In this document: positions 18,801 through 27,339 of the stretch, in pieces | Position numbering within the stretch: the first letter of the stretch is position 1 | Layout of the letters: every line of letters begins with the position of its first letter | Source of the DNA: Clostridia bacterium UC5.1-1D10 | GTDB taxonomy: Bacteria; Bacillota; Clostridia; Lachnospirales; Anaerotignaceae | DNA: 64,000 nt | NCBI GenBank assembly: GCA_001304995.1 | Contig: BBZU01000009.1 | Coordinates: 51,259 to 115,258, forward strand | Reading direction: 5' to 3' | Translations under genes and position numbers: made by a program | Notes under the pieces: generated by a model | Database searches by the model: none | Seen by the model: the letters and a program-made list of their open reading frames with translations, nothing else | Told to the model about the DNA's origin: nothing

Positions 18801-19745
18801 ATGAAGTTACAAAAATTTGAAAATGTGGACGTTATCGCTTCCCTTGAAGCCATAATGAAACAGAACACCGCTTTTTATCAGAGCGATTTTGACATAGACA
18901 AACAGATTTTGCAGAAAGCGGCGGTAAGCCCTATCCCGGAGGACAAACGGCTTTTGTGGTTTTCCCGCCCGTCCGGGACGTGCTGCTTCCGGGAACGGGA
19001 CGTTTTTCTAAAGGATACAAGGCAGCATAATACATGGCGGTTTTACGGGGAACAGACCCGCGATACTATCCTTGCCTATGCGGTGGAACTGACAGGCACA
19101 GAGCAGGAAAAAATCAAGGGCAATTTTTATGAACTGGATTATTTGCAGCATTTCCGGGAAGTAATCGAAAAATCAATCCCTGCCGACAACTACACGCTGA
19201 TTTATGAGCATGGAGAGCTGACAAAGCCTGCCGGACAATATTTTGACGGGGACACTGACCCGCAGCTTGGAAAGTTTATACGTTTTGAAGCACAGCCAAA
19301 CGACCCGGAAGCCTTAAAAAGCCTTTTGAGGGAACAGCAGAAAAAACGAACACCGCATACGCAGGGGGATTTTCAGTTGCATATCGCCGCCCTGCATGAC
19401 AGACGGATTGAAGCAGAAGCCCGCCGGATTGTGGAAAATGTAAAAGGGCTTGGAGAACCGGACAGCTCCGAAAAGACCCATTGTGCGGTAGAACTTTCTC
19501 CCTACTTTGTTCCACTGGCAACGGATAAGGACATGGAACGGCTGCTTTCCATGCTCCCTTACAAAAGCCTTTCCTTTTCTACGTTGGAGGGCAGGCATGG
19601 CGTTTATGCGCTGATAGATAAAAGCGAGAGGAAGAAAGAGATGAAACAGTCCCGTCCCTCTGTCCGGGCGCAGTTACAAACAGAAAAATCCCCAAAAGTC
19701 CCGAAAAAGACAGCAAAATCAAAACATCACGAATTGGAGGTATGA
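18801..19745 (+). CDS. Conserved CTn-element protein with DUF4316-like C-terminal tail
   Basis: This 314-residue protein of no recognised fold lies 3 bp after the polyvalent gene. Residues 50-110 contain a WFSRPSGTCCF..DVF region and 180-290 a mixed alpha/beta region. Its C-terminus (SRPSVRAQL followed by a Lys-rich tail) matches the tail of the preceding protein (KPSIRAQL plus Lys-rich tail). The shared tail suggests a common partner or export signal. It overlaps the next gene by 4 bp. Confidence 0.65.
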   Translation: MKLQKFENVDVIASLEAIMKQNTAFYQSDFDIDKQILQKAAVSPIPEDKRLLWFSRPSGTCCFRERDVFLKDTRQHNTWRFYGEQTRDTILAYAVELTGTEQEKIKGNFYELDYLQHFREVIEKSIPADNYTLIYEHGELTKPAGQYFDGDTDPQLGKFIRFEAQPNDPEALKSLLREQQKKRTPHTQGDFQLHIAALHDRRIEAEARRIVENVKGLGEPDSSEKTHCAVELSPYFVPLATDKDMERLLSMLPYKSLSFSTLEGRHGVYALIDKSERKKEMKQSRPSVRAQLQTEKSPKVPKKTAKSKHHELEV

Positions 19746-19954
19746 GCATGATTAGACTGACCGTTGAAGAAATGAACCTGTTGAGTATTTACCATGAGGG
19801 AAGCAAGGCACAGCTTATGGAAAATATGACGGCTGCGCTGCCGTTCATGGACGAGGATATGCGCCCCTTTGCAGAGCGCACCTTACAAAAAATCTCCCCA
19901 TTAACAGAAAACGAGTATGCGGAGCTTGCCATTTTCGCCGCTGATGAAGTATGA
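19742..19954 (+). CDS. Transposon-transfer assisting protein (TTRAP-like)
   Basis: The 70-residue acidic helical protein begins MSMIRLTVEEMNLLSIYHEG and has the pattern of the TTRAP family found in conjugative transposons. It overlaps both neighbours by 4 bp. The biochemical role is not known. Confidence 0.65.
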   Translation: MSMIRLTVEEMNLLSIYHEGSKAQLMENMTAALPFMDEDMRPFAERTLQKISPLTENEYAELAIFAADEV

Positions 19955-20316
19955 CCGGGGGTAAGCGGCTCACGCCGCCGCAGAGCCGGAAAGTCAACAG
20001 CCTTGTAAAAAAGGAGTGCTGCAACTGCGAGCGCGGACACTGTATCTTACTGGACGACGGGGAGGAATGTGTCTGCCCGCAGCTTATTTCCTATTCGCTT
20101 TTATGCAAGTGGTTTCAGATTGCCGTACTTCCTCTTGATAAGCTGCTGTATGCAGAGCTTTTCAAGACCGAGGATAAAAAGCGTTGTACTGAGTGCGGCA
20201 CGTTCTTTGTATCAAAATCAAACAGCGTCAAATACTGCCCGGACTGTCGAAAGCGGATTACCCGCAGACAGGCAGCGGAGCGCATGAGGAAGCGGCGCGT
20301 GGCGGTTACGCAATAA
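19951..20316 (+). CDS. Cysteine-rich VLP-domain protein
   Basis: The 121-residue protein has an N-terminal CCNCERGHC..C cluster and a C-terminal zinc ribbon CTECGTFF..YCPDC followed by a basic tail. This is the Cys-rich VLP pattern of CTn elements. It is probably a small zinc-binding nucleic-acid protein. It is the last gene of the long plus-strand operon, and its final codons lie inside the second 112-bp unit. Confidence 0.72.
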   Translation: MTGGKRLTPPQSRKVNSLVKKECCNCERGHCILLDDGEECVCPQLISYSLLCKWFQIAVLPLDKLLYAELFKTEDKKRCTECGTFFVSKSNSVKYCPDCRKRITRRQAAERMRKRRVAVTQ

Positions 20317-20416
20317 GGGCAAAAAGAGCCTTGATTTACAGGGCATAAACGGCGTGAAACTGGCATAGGCGATACAGAATACCTTTTCCCTTGAAATTAG
20401 GGTTCTACTGCGTAAC
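20305..20416. repeat. 112-bp unit with 11-bp terminal inverted repeats, copy 2
   Basis: It begins GTTACGCAATA and ends TACTGCGTAAC, and is exactly as long as copy 1 at 1262-1373. The ends and the blocks TAAGGGCAAA, GCCTTGATTTA and ACCTTTTCCCT are shared while the middle has diverged. That pattern suggests selection on structure or ends rather than a recent duplication. It overlaps the last codons of the Cys-rich gene. Confidence 0.8.
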
Positions 20417-20443
20417 ATATCAAATCATCTGTACCCACAAAAA

Positions 20444-20488
20444 ACGGGCGCGGCGGCTATGATTACATGGCTGCTGTTGCCCGTCTTT
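20444..20488 (+). terminator. Terminator of the transfer/anti-restriction operon
   Basis: ACGGGC (20444-20449) pairs with GCCCGT (20479-20484), extended by GGCGGC/GCTGCT-like pairs, and is followed by CTTTTTATTT. It closes the operon that began at 1401. Confidence 0.65.
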
Positions 20489-21352
20489 TTATTTGTTTTG
20501 TCTTTGATTAGCAATAAGTATTTGAGCTATTTCGGGGTGTTCTTTCAATGACTCTACTTGTTCTTCTTGCCACTCTTGTATTTCCTCTTTTGATATGTCT
20601 ATCATTTCGTAGCCATGTCTTGTATCAACAAAAACCGCTAGTTCTTTGTAAATTGAAAGAAGCTGTTGATACCCCTCACCTAATCCTAAATATGAAACAT
20701 CAGCAAAATCAAATTGCAATAAAAAATCATTCGGTTTCGGTAAAATTCGCAACAATTCAGACAGTTGGATTTCTGAAATAATATGTATTACTTGTGTGTC
20801 ACAATAGGAAAAGCTTGGCGTGCCGGATATTTCGTTGCAAATATTTAGAATTAGCGTCCTAAAGTTGTCACAATCTTTCAACAAATCAAAAGAGTATGGT
20901 GTCGTTCCGTTTTCAACTTCATTTTTGAAAGACTTTTGCTTACATAGAATAACTTTATTTTTGAAATGAAGTTTATCCATATCTTCGGGTTTTCCCGTTT
21001 GCAATAGTTTTTCTTGCTCTGCTGCATATTTAATCATTGCAAGGAGTTCACTAATATACAGGTATAAACTTACTAATTTAGGTGCAATAATTTCTTTAGC
21101 TTTCTTTTCTTGTTTTATAGCAGGAAGATAATCCACCATATAATAGAAAACTAAACTTGTTACATATGCAGAAGTGAATATATCAATCATTTGAGCCATA
21201 CCCGAAAAAAAGTCGCTTTTCGGAGCGTCAAAAATAAATGATATAATTGCAGGAGGAGCAAAAAAATATGGAATAGATGAATTTTTAATCATTAAGAAAA
21301 TGCTTACTGCAAATAATATAAAAAGTATCTTATGGCGTTTTATAAATGACAT
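20489..21352 (-). CDS. Low-GC two-helix membrane protein, cargo gene
   Basis: This 287-residue protein of unknown family has two N-terminal membrane segments (about 7-24 and 50-74), then a soluble helical domain of about 210 residues with many Glu/Lys, ending EEQVESLKEHPEIAQILIAN. It is clearly AT-richer than the transfer genes on either side and stands alone on the minus strand between the operon terminator and the relaxase. The ribosome site is AGGTAGGA. Position and composition mark it as cargo. Small membrane proteins of this layout are sometimes phage-defence effectors, but nothing here proves it. Confidence 0.6.
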   Translation of the reverse strand: MSFIKRHKILFILFAVSIFLMIKNSSIPYFFAPPAIISFIFDAPKSDFFSGMAQMIDIFTSAYVTSLVFYYMVDYLPAIKQEKKAKEIIAPKLVSLYLYISELLAMIKYAAEQEKLLQTGKPEDMDKLHFKNKVILCKQKSFKNEVENGTTPYSFDLLKDCDNFRTLILNICNEISGTPSFSYCDTQVIHIISEIQLSELLRILPKPNDFLLQFDFADVSYLGLGEGYQQLLSIYKELAVFVDTRHGYEMIDISKEEIQEWQEEQVESLKEHPEIAQILIANQRQNK

Positions 21353-21428
21353 AATTTATCCTACCTTTACAGTATTTTTCAATAAATATATTTTACCATA
21401 ATTCTTTGAGATATTCCATATATAGACT

Positions 21429-22775
21429 TTATCCGCGCTCTGTTTCCTTTCCACGTTCCGGCTCTTTCCCTTGCCGCAAAATGCTGTCTATGTTCTGTTT
21501 GATAACATCGTATTCCTTGACTTTCTTTTTCAACTTTCCATAATCGGCGTAAAGGGCTTCTTTCTGCGCTTGGAGCTGTCCGTATTCTTCCTGCATGGCG
21601 GCGAGGTTGGGGAGTTTGGTAATGCCCGACGCTTTGAGTGTCTTTGCTGCTGCTTCATGGAGTATCAGACTGCTTTCCTGTTTTGCCCGGTATGCGCCCT
21701 TGTCCTTTGCCCTGCGGTATGCGTCATAGGCTGGCTTGGTCTTTTGGTATGTGGCAACGTGCTTCATCAGCACCGCCATATCCGCAAGCCGCCTTTCCAC
21801 GCCCTTTAATGCCTCTGCCGCCTGTTCGCTTTCCGTCTGGATTTCCGCTATCCTTGCGGTCAAATCTGCATACTGCGTGAGATTATTTTCCGTCAAGAAA
21901 TTCATGGTCTTTGCTGCCTGTTTCAGATTGTGGATTTTAGCCCACTGTTCATAGCCCCGGTTCTCTTGCGCCTTGATACTATTTTCAATGTCGATAAGCA
22001 GCGATACGCCGCGCTGCTCTTTGGGAGCTTTCGCCGCCTTTGTGCGCTTGCCTGCAATCCGTTCTCTGATTGCTTCTTCTGTATAATCTGCACCGAGGGT
22101 TTTTAAGCGGGTAAACCGTTCCTGTCCGGGAGCGCGGCAGGAGATATATTTTCCCGGCTTTATCTCATAGCCCGCCGCCTGTAATCGCTGCAACAATTCT
22201 TCAAAACTTGCTACTTGGGAGATAAGCGTATCAACGGCAATTTTCAGCTTGCCTTTCCAACTTGTTCCCGTCTTTTCCGCTTGATATTCCGCATAGCTTT
22301 TTCCCTTACTGCCTTTACCCGGAACGACAACGGACAGCCCGTTTTCCCTGCACAGCTTATCGCTCATATTCCGTATGCCGTAGTAGCTGCGCTTGTTGGA
22401 ATTGTACTTGTGGTAGTCAACGAAATTGACGGCGCAAAAAATGATGTGGTTATGGATATGCCCCTTGTCTATGTGGGTGGTAAGGACGTATTCGTGCTGT
22501 CCCTTTGTTGCTGCGTCGGCAAGCTGCTTTCCGATTGCATGGGCTTTCTCACAGTCCACCTCTCCCGGTTCAAACGATTGTATCAGATGAAAGGCTAAGT
22601 TATTCCCTTTTTGCCGAGCCTGCGACAAAGTATATTCAAACTCAATATCTGCTGTTTCATAGCTGCACCCAAAAGAGGACACAAGTGTTTTCCCGTCTGT
22701 CTTATCCGGGTTTTGGATATAATCAAGGGCTTTGCTCAACGTGCTTTTAATAGGCTTAATCTTTGTAACCGCCAT
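21429..22775 (-). CDS. MobP-type relaxase
   Basis: The 448-residue conjugative relaxase cuts one strand at oriT and leads it into the recipient. A candidate catalytic Tyr lies near residue 18 (KALDYIQNP), and the metal triad motif HIHNHIIFCAVN lies near 106-117. The C-terminal half is a long coiled coil (about 250-435) ending in a basic tail. It overlaps mobC by 40 bp, so the two are cotranslated on the minus strand. Confidence 0.88.
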   Translation of the reverse strand: MAVTKIKPIKSTLSKALDYIQNPDKTDGKTLVSSFGCSYETADIEFEYTLSQARQKGNNLAFHLIQSFEPGEVDCEKAHAIGKQLADAATKGQHEYVLTTHIDKGHIHNHIIFCAVNFVDYHKYNSNKRSYYGIRNMSDKLCRENGLSVVVPGKGSKGKSYAEYQAEKTGTSWKGKLKIAVDTLISQVASFEELLQRLQAAGYEIKPGKYISCRAPGQERFTRLKTLGADYTEEAIRERIAGKRTKAAKAPKEQRGVSLLIDIENSIKAQENRGYEQWAKIHNLKQAAKTMNFLTENNLTQYADLTARIAEIQTESEQAAEALKGVERRLADMAVLMKHVATYQKTKPAYDAYRRAKDKGAYRAKQESSLILHEAAAKTLKASGITKLPNLAAMQEEYGQLQAQKEALYADYGKLKKKVKEYDVIKQNIDSILRQGKEPERGKETERG

Positions 22776-23065
22776 ATCTCCGCAAGCACCCCCTTTATTT
22801 CCTCTATGTCCTCTTGGTAGACGCTGCCTGTCGCATTGACACGCTTTGCAATCTGATTGATGTTGCCCCCGATTTTCTGTATCTCCGCTGTCATGGCTTT
22901 TATATCGCTATGGTCTGTCTGAATGATATAGCCGTCAATGGCAATCTTGCGAAGATACGCCGCCATGTTTTGGGTAGGGACGAGCTTCATTTTCTGCTCA
23001 ATCAATGCCCGTTCTTCCTCTGTTACATAGAATTTGATTTGTACTTTTCTTTTGCGTCCGTTCAT
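22736..23065 (-). CDS. mobC: MobC relaxosome accessory protein
   Basis: The 109-residue protein starts at the ATG 23065 (MNGRKRKVQIKFYVTEEE) after AAAGGAG. It has a ribbon-helix-helix-like N-terminus and the MobC hallmark IGGNINQIAKRVN. It binds oriT with the relaxase. An oriT-like site lies 22 bp upstream of the start. Confidence 0.85.
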   Translation of the reverse strand: MNGRKRKVQIKFYVTEEERALIEQKMKLVPTQNMAAYLRKIAIDGYIIQTDHSDIKAMTAEIQKIGGNINQIAKRVNATGSVYQEDIEEIKGVLAEIWRLQRLSLLKAR

Positions 23066-23086
23066 GCAATCGCTCCTTTCCATTCC

Positions 23087-23186
23087 GAGGGTTTGGGACA
23101 CTTCCCAACAAGCAATTTTCAACCGACGCACCGCAGGACGGGAGGGCGAAAATACGGAAAAGGGTACTCTTTTCCTATGCTTGCTA
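23087..23186 (-). other. oriT-like site, copy 2 (minus orientation), upstream of mobC
   Basis: Read on the minus strand it begins TAGCAAGCATAGGAAAAG and ends TTGGGA-AGTG-TCCCAA then ACCCTC, as in copy 1 at 14514-14612. The two hairpins and the location between the regulator and mobC make this the best oriT candidate of the element. The nick position cannot be read from sequence alone. Confidence 0.65.
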
Positions 23187-23308
23187 AGAAAGTTTTTTCC
23201 TCACTTATCACTACAACGAAACTCCCAGTATGCCAAAAAAGCGCAAAAGAAAAACGCCGCAATCATGCGACGCTTCAATCACTTTATGCAGACAAAAACG
23301 AGGGAGCT

Positions 23309-23677
23309 TTATTCCCCCGTCCTGTCGTTGTTGGCTTCCTCTATGCCTTTTGCAGTAGCAGACATAATTTTTAAGTCTGTTTCGCTCATTGTGTCAAGCA
23401 TGGTATCAAGTTGACGGCGGCGTGTGGACTTCTCTTGTTCCCGTTTTGGGAAAAAGAACTGGTCTACTGATACGTCAAGCAGGGTTACAAGCTCATATAA
23501 AATCTGCAAACTTGGGTGCTGCCCGCTGTTTTCAATGGACGCAATATACCGGGGTGCAATATTCAGTGTGTCAGCTAACTGATTGCGTGATATTCCCTTT
23601 GCTTTTCTTGCTGCTTTAATGGCTTGCCCGAAAGCCTTAAAATCATACTTCACTTTGTCCTGCTTCATATTTTTCAC
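23309..23677 (-). CDS. XRE-family transcriptional regulator
   Basis: The protein has about 122 residues with an HTH at about 12-65 (AIKAARKAKGISRNQLADTL..). A short C-terminal region follows (DTMLDTMSETDLKIMSATAKGI). It starts at GTG 23677 or ATG 23668. It lies between the relaxase genes and the divergent two-component system, so it probably controls transfer or the neighbouring genes. Confidence 0.78.
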   Translation of the reverse strand: MKNMKQDKVKYDFKAFGQAIKAARKAKGISRNQLADTLNIAPRYIASIENSGQHPSLQILYELVTLLDVSVDQFFFPKREQEKSTRRRQLDTMLDTMSETDLKIMSATAKGIEEANNDRTGE

Positions 23678-23889
23678 CCTATTACATTTTACCGTTCACC
23701 TTTCTTTTGAGATATGATTACACATGTCATAGTATTGATAGTAATAGAGCATAAAACATGCAGAGTAAGGTTGCTATAACTCATACTGCCATATATAATA
23801 TCTAGTGACATCAAAAATTAAAGAAATTGATTAGAAATAGATTTTTGTTTGATAATCTTAAATCAGATATTCACAATGGAGGCATATTT

Positions 23890-24560
23890 ATGGCGCAGAG
23901 TATTTTAATTGTAGACGATGAAAAAGAAATTGTATCAATGCTGTATTGCTATTTCAGCAAACTTGGATATACGGTATATACTGCAACAGCAGGAAATGCT
24001 GCCCTAAAAGAAGTAGAAAAAAACTGACATTATTTTGTTAGACGTTAATATGCCAGATATAGATGGATTTACTGTTTGCGAAAGAATACGGGATTATGTT
24101 TCATGCCCTATAATTTTTTAACAGCACGTATTGAAGATAGTGATAAAATAAAAGGATTTTCTATTGGCGCAGACGACTATGTAATAAAACCATTTTCTGT
24201 TGATGAATTAGAAGCTCGCATTGCAGCACATCTTCGCAGAGAAAAAAGACACAATACATCTTCAAAGGTGCAATTTGATGAAGATATGGTTATAGATTAT
24301 TCCTCACGTATTGTGTTTTATCATAATAAGGATATGGCTTTTACCAAAAAGAATTTGATATAATATCTTTCCTTTCGCAAAACAAAGGAATTGTTTTTGA
24401 CCGGGAAACTATTTATGAAAAAGTTTGGGGATTAGACGGTATTGGTGATAATACAGTTGTTACAGAACATATCAGACGTATTAGGGCAAAATTTTTATCT
24501 TTAGGCGATAGACCTTACATTGAAACTGTTTGGGGGTGCGGATATAAATGGAAAAATTAA
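23890..24560 (+). CDS. OmpR/VanR-family response regulator, three one-base changes
   Basis: It starts at the ATG 23890 after GGAGG. It has a receiver domain ([11 protein letters not shown], phosphorylated Asp in [13 protein letters not shown], Lys in [14 protein letters not shown]) and a winged-helix output domain ending [10 protein letters not shown]. It breaks at A7 near 24014-24020 (one A too many; true [10 protein letters not shown]), at T6 near 24113 (one T short; true PIIFLTAR) and near 24352 (one G short; true [10 protein letters not shown]). Corrected length is 224 codons. It overlaps the kinase start by 13 bp. The gene is AT-rich, unlike the transfer operon. Confidence 0.85.
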
Positions 24561-25869
24561 AGAGAAGCAGATTGTTCAATCGGTTAAATAGCATGAGTAT
24601 TAGAATGTCCTTTGTTCTTTTATGCTTTATTTTCGTTGTTGATTGGAATAATTATTTGTATATTTTTAATTTCAATGGTTGACAGATACAGAATAAATTT
24701 AAACTATAAGTATGAAAATATGTCAACAAGGTATGATATACCGGAAAATGGCTCATTTACCGCCACTTATAGTAATGACCAAACAAAATATACAATATTT
24801 GACACGAAAGGAAACGAGATATGCAAGTTCAATGTTGATTATCAAAAAGAACGCCCAGTACACGAATATGTCTATCCGAACCATGTTTCATATATCGAAG
24901 TTTTACCTAATTTTACAAGCCGGGATAGGCTTATTGACAGTGCTTTAGGTTCATTAAATATTGCAATTATTCCTATCGTATTATCTATTAGTATGATATG
25001 TTGTGTAACATTTTTTATAAAAAAAATTATCAAAACCCATTAAGCTATTAACTAATGCGTATCATAAAATTGAAGCAAATGACTTAGATTTTACATTATC
25101 ATATCCATTAAATGATGAAATGGGGAAACTCTGTCACGCCTTTGAAAAAATGAAAGATTGTTTGTCGAAAAATAATGAAACTATGTTTAGACAATTTGCT
25201 GAACAGCGTCGTTTGAATGCTGCTTTTTCACATGACTTACGCACTCCTTTGACTTTACTAAAGGGTCATGCTACTATGTTGCTTTCCTTTATTCCCAAAG
25301 GCTTAGTATCACAAGAAGAAATATTAGACGAAATATCAGTAATGTCAAAAAATATTTCACGTCTTGAAAAATATGTAAATGCTATGACGAACTTATACAG
25401 GTTAGAGGATATTGATATTCCACGACAACAGATTACATTTCATTCACTTATTGATAATTTTAATAACACAGCGGAAGCACTTTGTTATGACAAACATTTT
25501 TCAATTACTGCAAGCGGTGATAATATAACCTTGTTTATCAATTTAGATACAGTCATGCAGATTTATGAAAATTTACTCTCTAATAGTATTAGATATGCAA
25601 AAAGTGATATTGCTATTAGCGTAGTAATAGAGAATAATAATTTGGTTATATCTGTTTCAGACGATGGTTGCGGGTTTAAAAATATTGAGATTGAAAAAGT
25701 AACATTACCATTTTATAAATCATCGAAAGATATATCTACTGAACATTTGGGGTTAGGGCTGAATATTAGTAAGATTTTAAGTGAAAGACATGGCGGAAAT
25801 ATCCAAATTGCTAATAATAAAGCAGGGGGAGCATGTGTTACAGTGAAAATAAATTGCAATGAAAGTTGA
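24548..25869 (+). CDS. VanS-like sensor histidine kinase, two one-base changes
   Basis: It has an N-terminal membrane helix (about 22-45), an extracytoplasmic loop of about 90 residues, a second helix, a HAMP-like linker, H-box FSHDLRTPLTLLKGH, N-box ENLLSNSIRYA and G-boxes DDGCGF and GLGLNI. The frame breaks near 24620 (one T too many; true MSFVLYALFSLL) and at AAAA near 25035 (one A too many; true KKIIKPIKLLTNAY). Corrected length is 440 codons. It pairs with the regulator just upstream. The signal is unknown; no glycopeptide resistance genes are nearby. Confidence 0.85.
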
Positions 25870-25918
25870 TTGAAAATAGACATTTTATTGCTATTATAAA
25901 TTTAAAAGAAAGGAGATA

Positions 25919-26440
25919 ATGACAAATGAAAAAATAATATGTATGTTTCTAACTTTATTGCTATTGGTGTGTATTGTTGGGTGTAGTCAAACAAAGGACA
26001 GTGATAATCATGTAGTACAAGATTATTCCGAAGAATATGAGGTTTCTCCTTATGGAAGTGAAGAAGCACTTGACACTTTGGACGATTTGAAAATTTCAAT
26101 GAGTGCAGAAAAGGATTTAGACTTAAAGCACCTTTCATTTCTAATAGAAAATACTTCTGATAAAGAATACCGATATTCACCAAATTATTTTGAAATAGAA
26201 ACTGAACAATCCGGCACTTGGTATCAACTTGAACAGCTTGATGACCCTTCAAAGAGCAATGAAAAGGATTGTTTTATTAAGCCTAACGAACGATTAACAT
26301 TAGAAATTGATGTTAAAAGTTTTTATGGAGAATTGCCTGCTGGACACTATCGTTTGATTAAACAATTTGCGTTCTTTGAAAGTGAAAGAGATTGGGATTA
26401 CGATACATATAATTTATCTTGCGAATTTACGATAAGGTAA
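25919..26440 (+). CDS. Lipoprotein with Ig-like (Big_14-type) domain
   Basis: The 173-residue protein has a signal peptide with lipobox IVGC, then a beta-rich domain (MSAEKDLDLKHLSFLIENTS..YFEIET..GTWYQLE) like the bacterial Ig-like domains in lipoproteins next to VanRS/BceRS-type systems. It lies 49 bp after the kinase with AAAGGAG, in the same AT-rich block, so it is probably part of that regulon. Confidence 0.7.
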   Translation: MTNEKIICMFLTLLLLVCIVGCSQTKDSDNHVVQDYSEEYEVSPYGSEEALDTLDDLKISMSAEKDLDLKHLSFLIENTSDKEYRYSPNYFEIETEQSGTWYQLEQLDDPSKSNEKDCFIKPNERLTLEIDVKSFYGELPAGHYRLIKQFAFFESERDWDYDTYNLSCEFTIR

Positions 26441-26447
26441 AAACTCT

Positions 26448-26490
26448 CTACTTCATAAGCATGAAATAAAAAAAACCGCTTATGAAGTAG
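26448..26490. repeat. 13-bp perfect hairpin after the lipoprotein gene
   Basis: CTACTTCATAAGC and GCTTATGAAGTAG pair perfectly around an A-rich 17-nt loop. No T-run follows, so it is more likely an mRNA 3' stem or binding site than a terminator. Confidence 0.6.
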
Positions 26491-26509
26491 AAAGTTCTCA
26501 TGCCATTTT

Positions 26510-26555
26510 AACGGCGGTTTTGAAATAACAATCAAAACCGTCGTTTTCTTTATTT
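26510..26555 (+). terminator. Strong terminator of the two-component/lipoprotein operon
   Basis: AACGGCGGTTTTGA pairs with TCAAAACCGTCGTT (one G-T pair), followed by TTCTTTATTT. Confidence 0.85.
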
Positions 26556-26625
26556 AAAATTTAAAACAGAGGACATGTTAAAATCCTGCTATTTGGGGAC
26601 ACGACGGTATCAAGGAGGTATCGCC

Positions 26626-26707
26626 ATGTCTTTTTTTCTATGCCCTAATGGGTTACTATCAAAAAAAGCCATTACCCACCAACGGGGTATTCCGGCTATG
26701 TAGATGA
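26626..26707 (+). CDS. Possible tiny protein, frame uncertain
   Basis: An AAGGAGG site precedes the ATG at 26626. As written the frame gives 25 residues (MSFFLCPNG...). Removing one T from the T-run gives MSFFYALMGYYQKKPLPTNG and six more residues, which looks more protein-like and ends at 26707. The ribosome site is the main support. Confidence 0.35.
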
Positions 26708-26898
26708 ACTGTCAAATCAATTAAATACTGCTGTTATTTCCTATGCGTCTGTCTGCGTTTTGCAGGCAGGCGCATTTCGCATTTTACAGAAGATTTTTCA
26801 AAAACTTTGCCCTCTTTTTGGCAAAGCAAAAAGTCGCCTGTATTATCCCGCGAAAAGGGGAGGTACTACCGCCTTTCGGCAGAAAGGAGGTGAACACC

Positions 26899-27339
26899 AT
26901 GACACCTAATCGCAGGGAATTTGAAAAGCAATGTGCGTTTCAAAAGTTCTGTAAATCAGTACTTCACAATGAAGCGTGCAACACCCATGAGGAAATTCGT
27001 CGGCGCAGAGTTCGGGAGGTTACTTTTTCCAACCTTGCCTTGCATGAGGAACGGCAGCTTTATACCGTCGATAAGTATTTTCAAGACGAAGAAGCAGAGC
27101 CGTCTTATCAAATGGCAGGAAAAGAAATAACCCCAAAACTGCTGCTTGAAGCTATCCGGGCTTTACCCGAAGAACGGCGCAAAATTGTACTGCTGTATTA
27201 CTTTGAGGGATTGACTGATATAGAAATCGCAAAGCAGCTCAATATCTCAAGAAGTACGGTACAGTATCGCCGGACAAGCTCCTTTGAGCAGTTAAAAAAA
27301 TATTTGGAGGAAAACGCTGATGAATGGATTGAATGGTAA
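26899..27339 (+). CDS. Sigma-70-family RNA polymerase sigma factor (Tn916 Orf7-like)
   Basis: The protein has 146 residues from the ATG 26899 with AGAAAGGAGGTG. The C-terminus is sigma region 4 (LPEERRKIVLLYYFEGLTDIEIAKQL..SRSTVQYRR). The N-terminus is a short region 2-like remnant. Such proteins regulate element genes in Tn916 relatives. It overlaps the next gene by 20 bp. Confidence 0.8.
   Translation: MTPNRREFEKQCAFQKFCKSVLHNEACNTHEEIRRRRVREVTFSNLALHEERQLYTVDKYFQDEEAEPSYQMAGKEITPKLLLEAIRALPEERRKIVLLYYFEGLTDIEIAKQLNISRSTVQYRRTSSFEQLKKYLEENADEWIEW

Noticed and set aside
23890..26440. Glycopeptide resistance (van) operon
   Set aside because: Only the regulator/kinase pair resembles VanRS. 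There is no vanH, ligase, vanX or vanY gene anywhere in the element.
26448..26490. Rho-independent terminator
   Set aside because: The stem is perfect, but AAAGTTCTCAT follows instead of a T-run. The true terminator is the next hairpin at 26510-26555.
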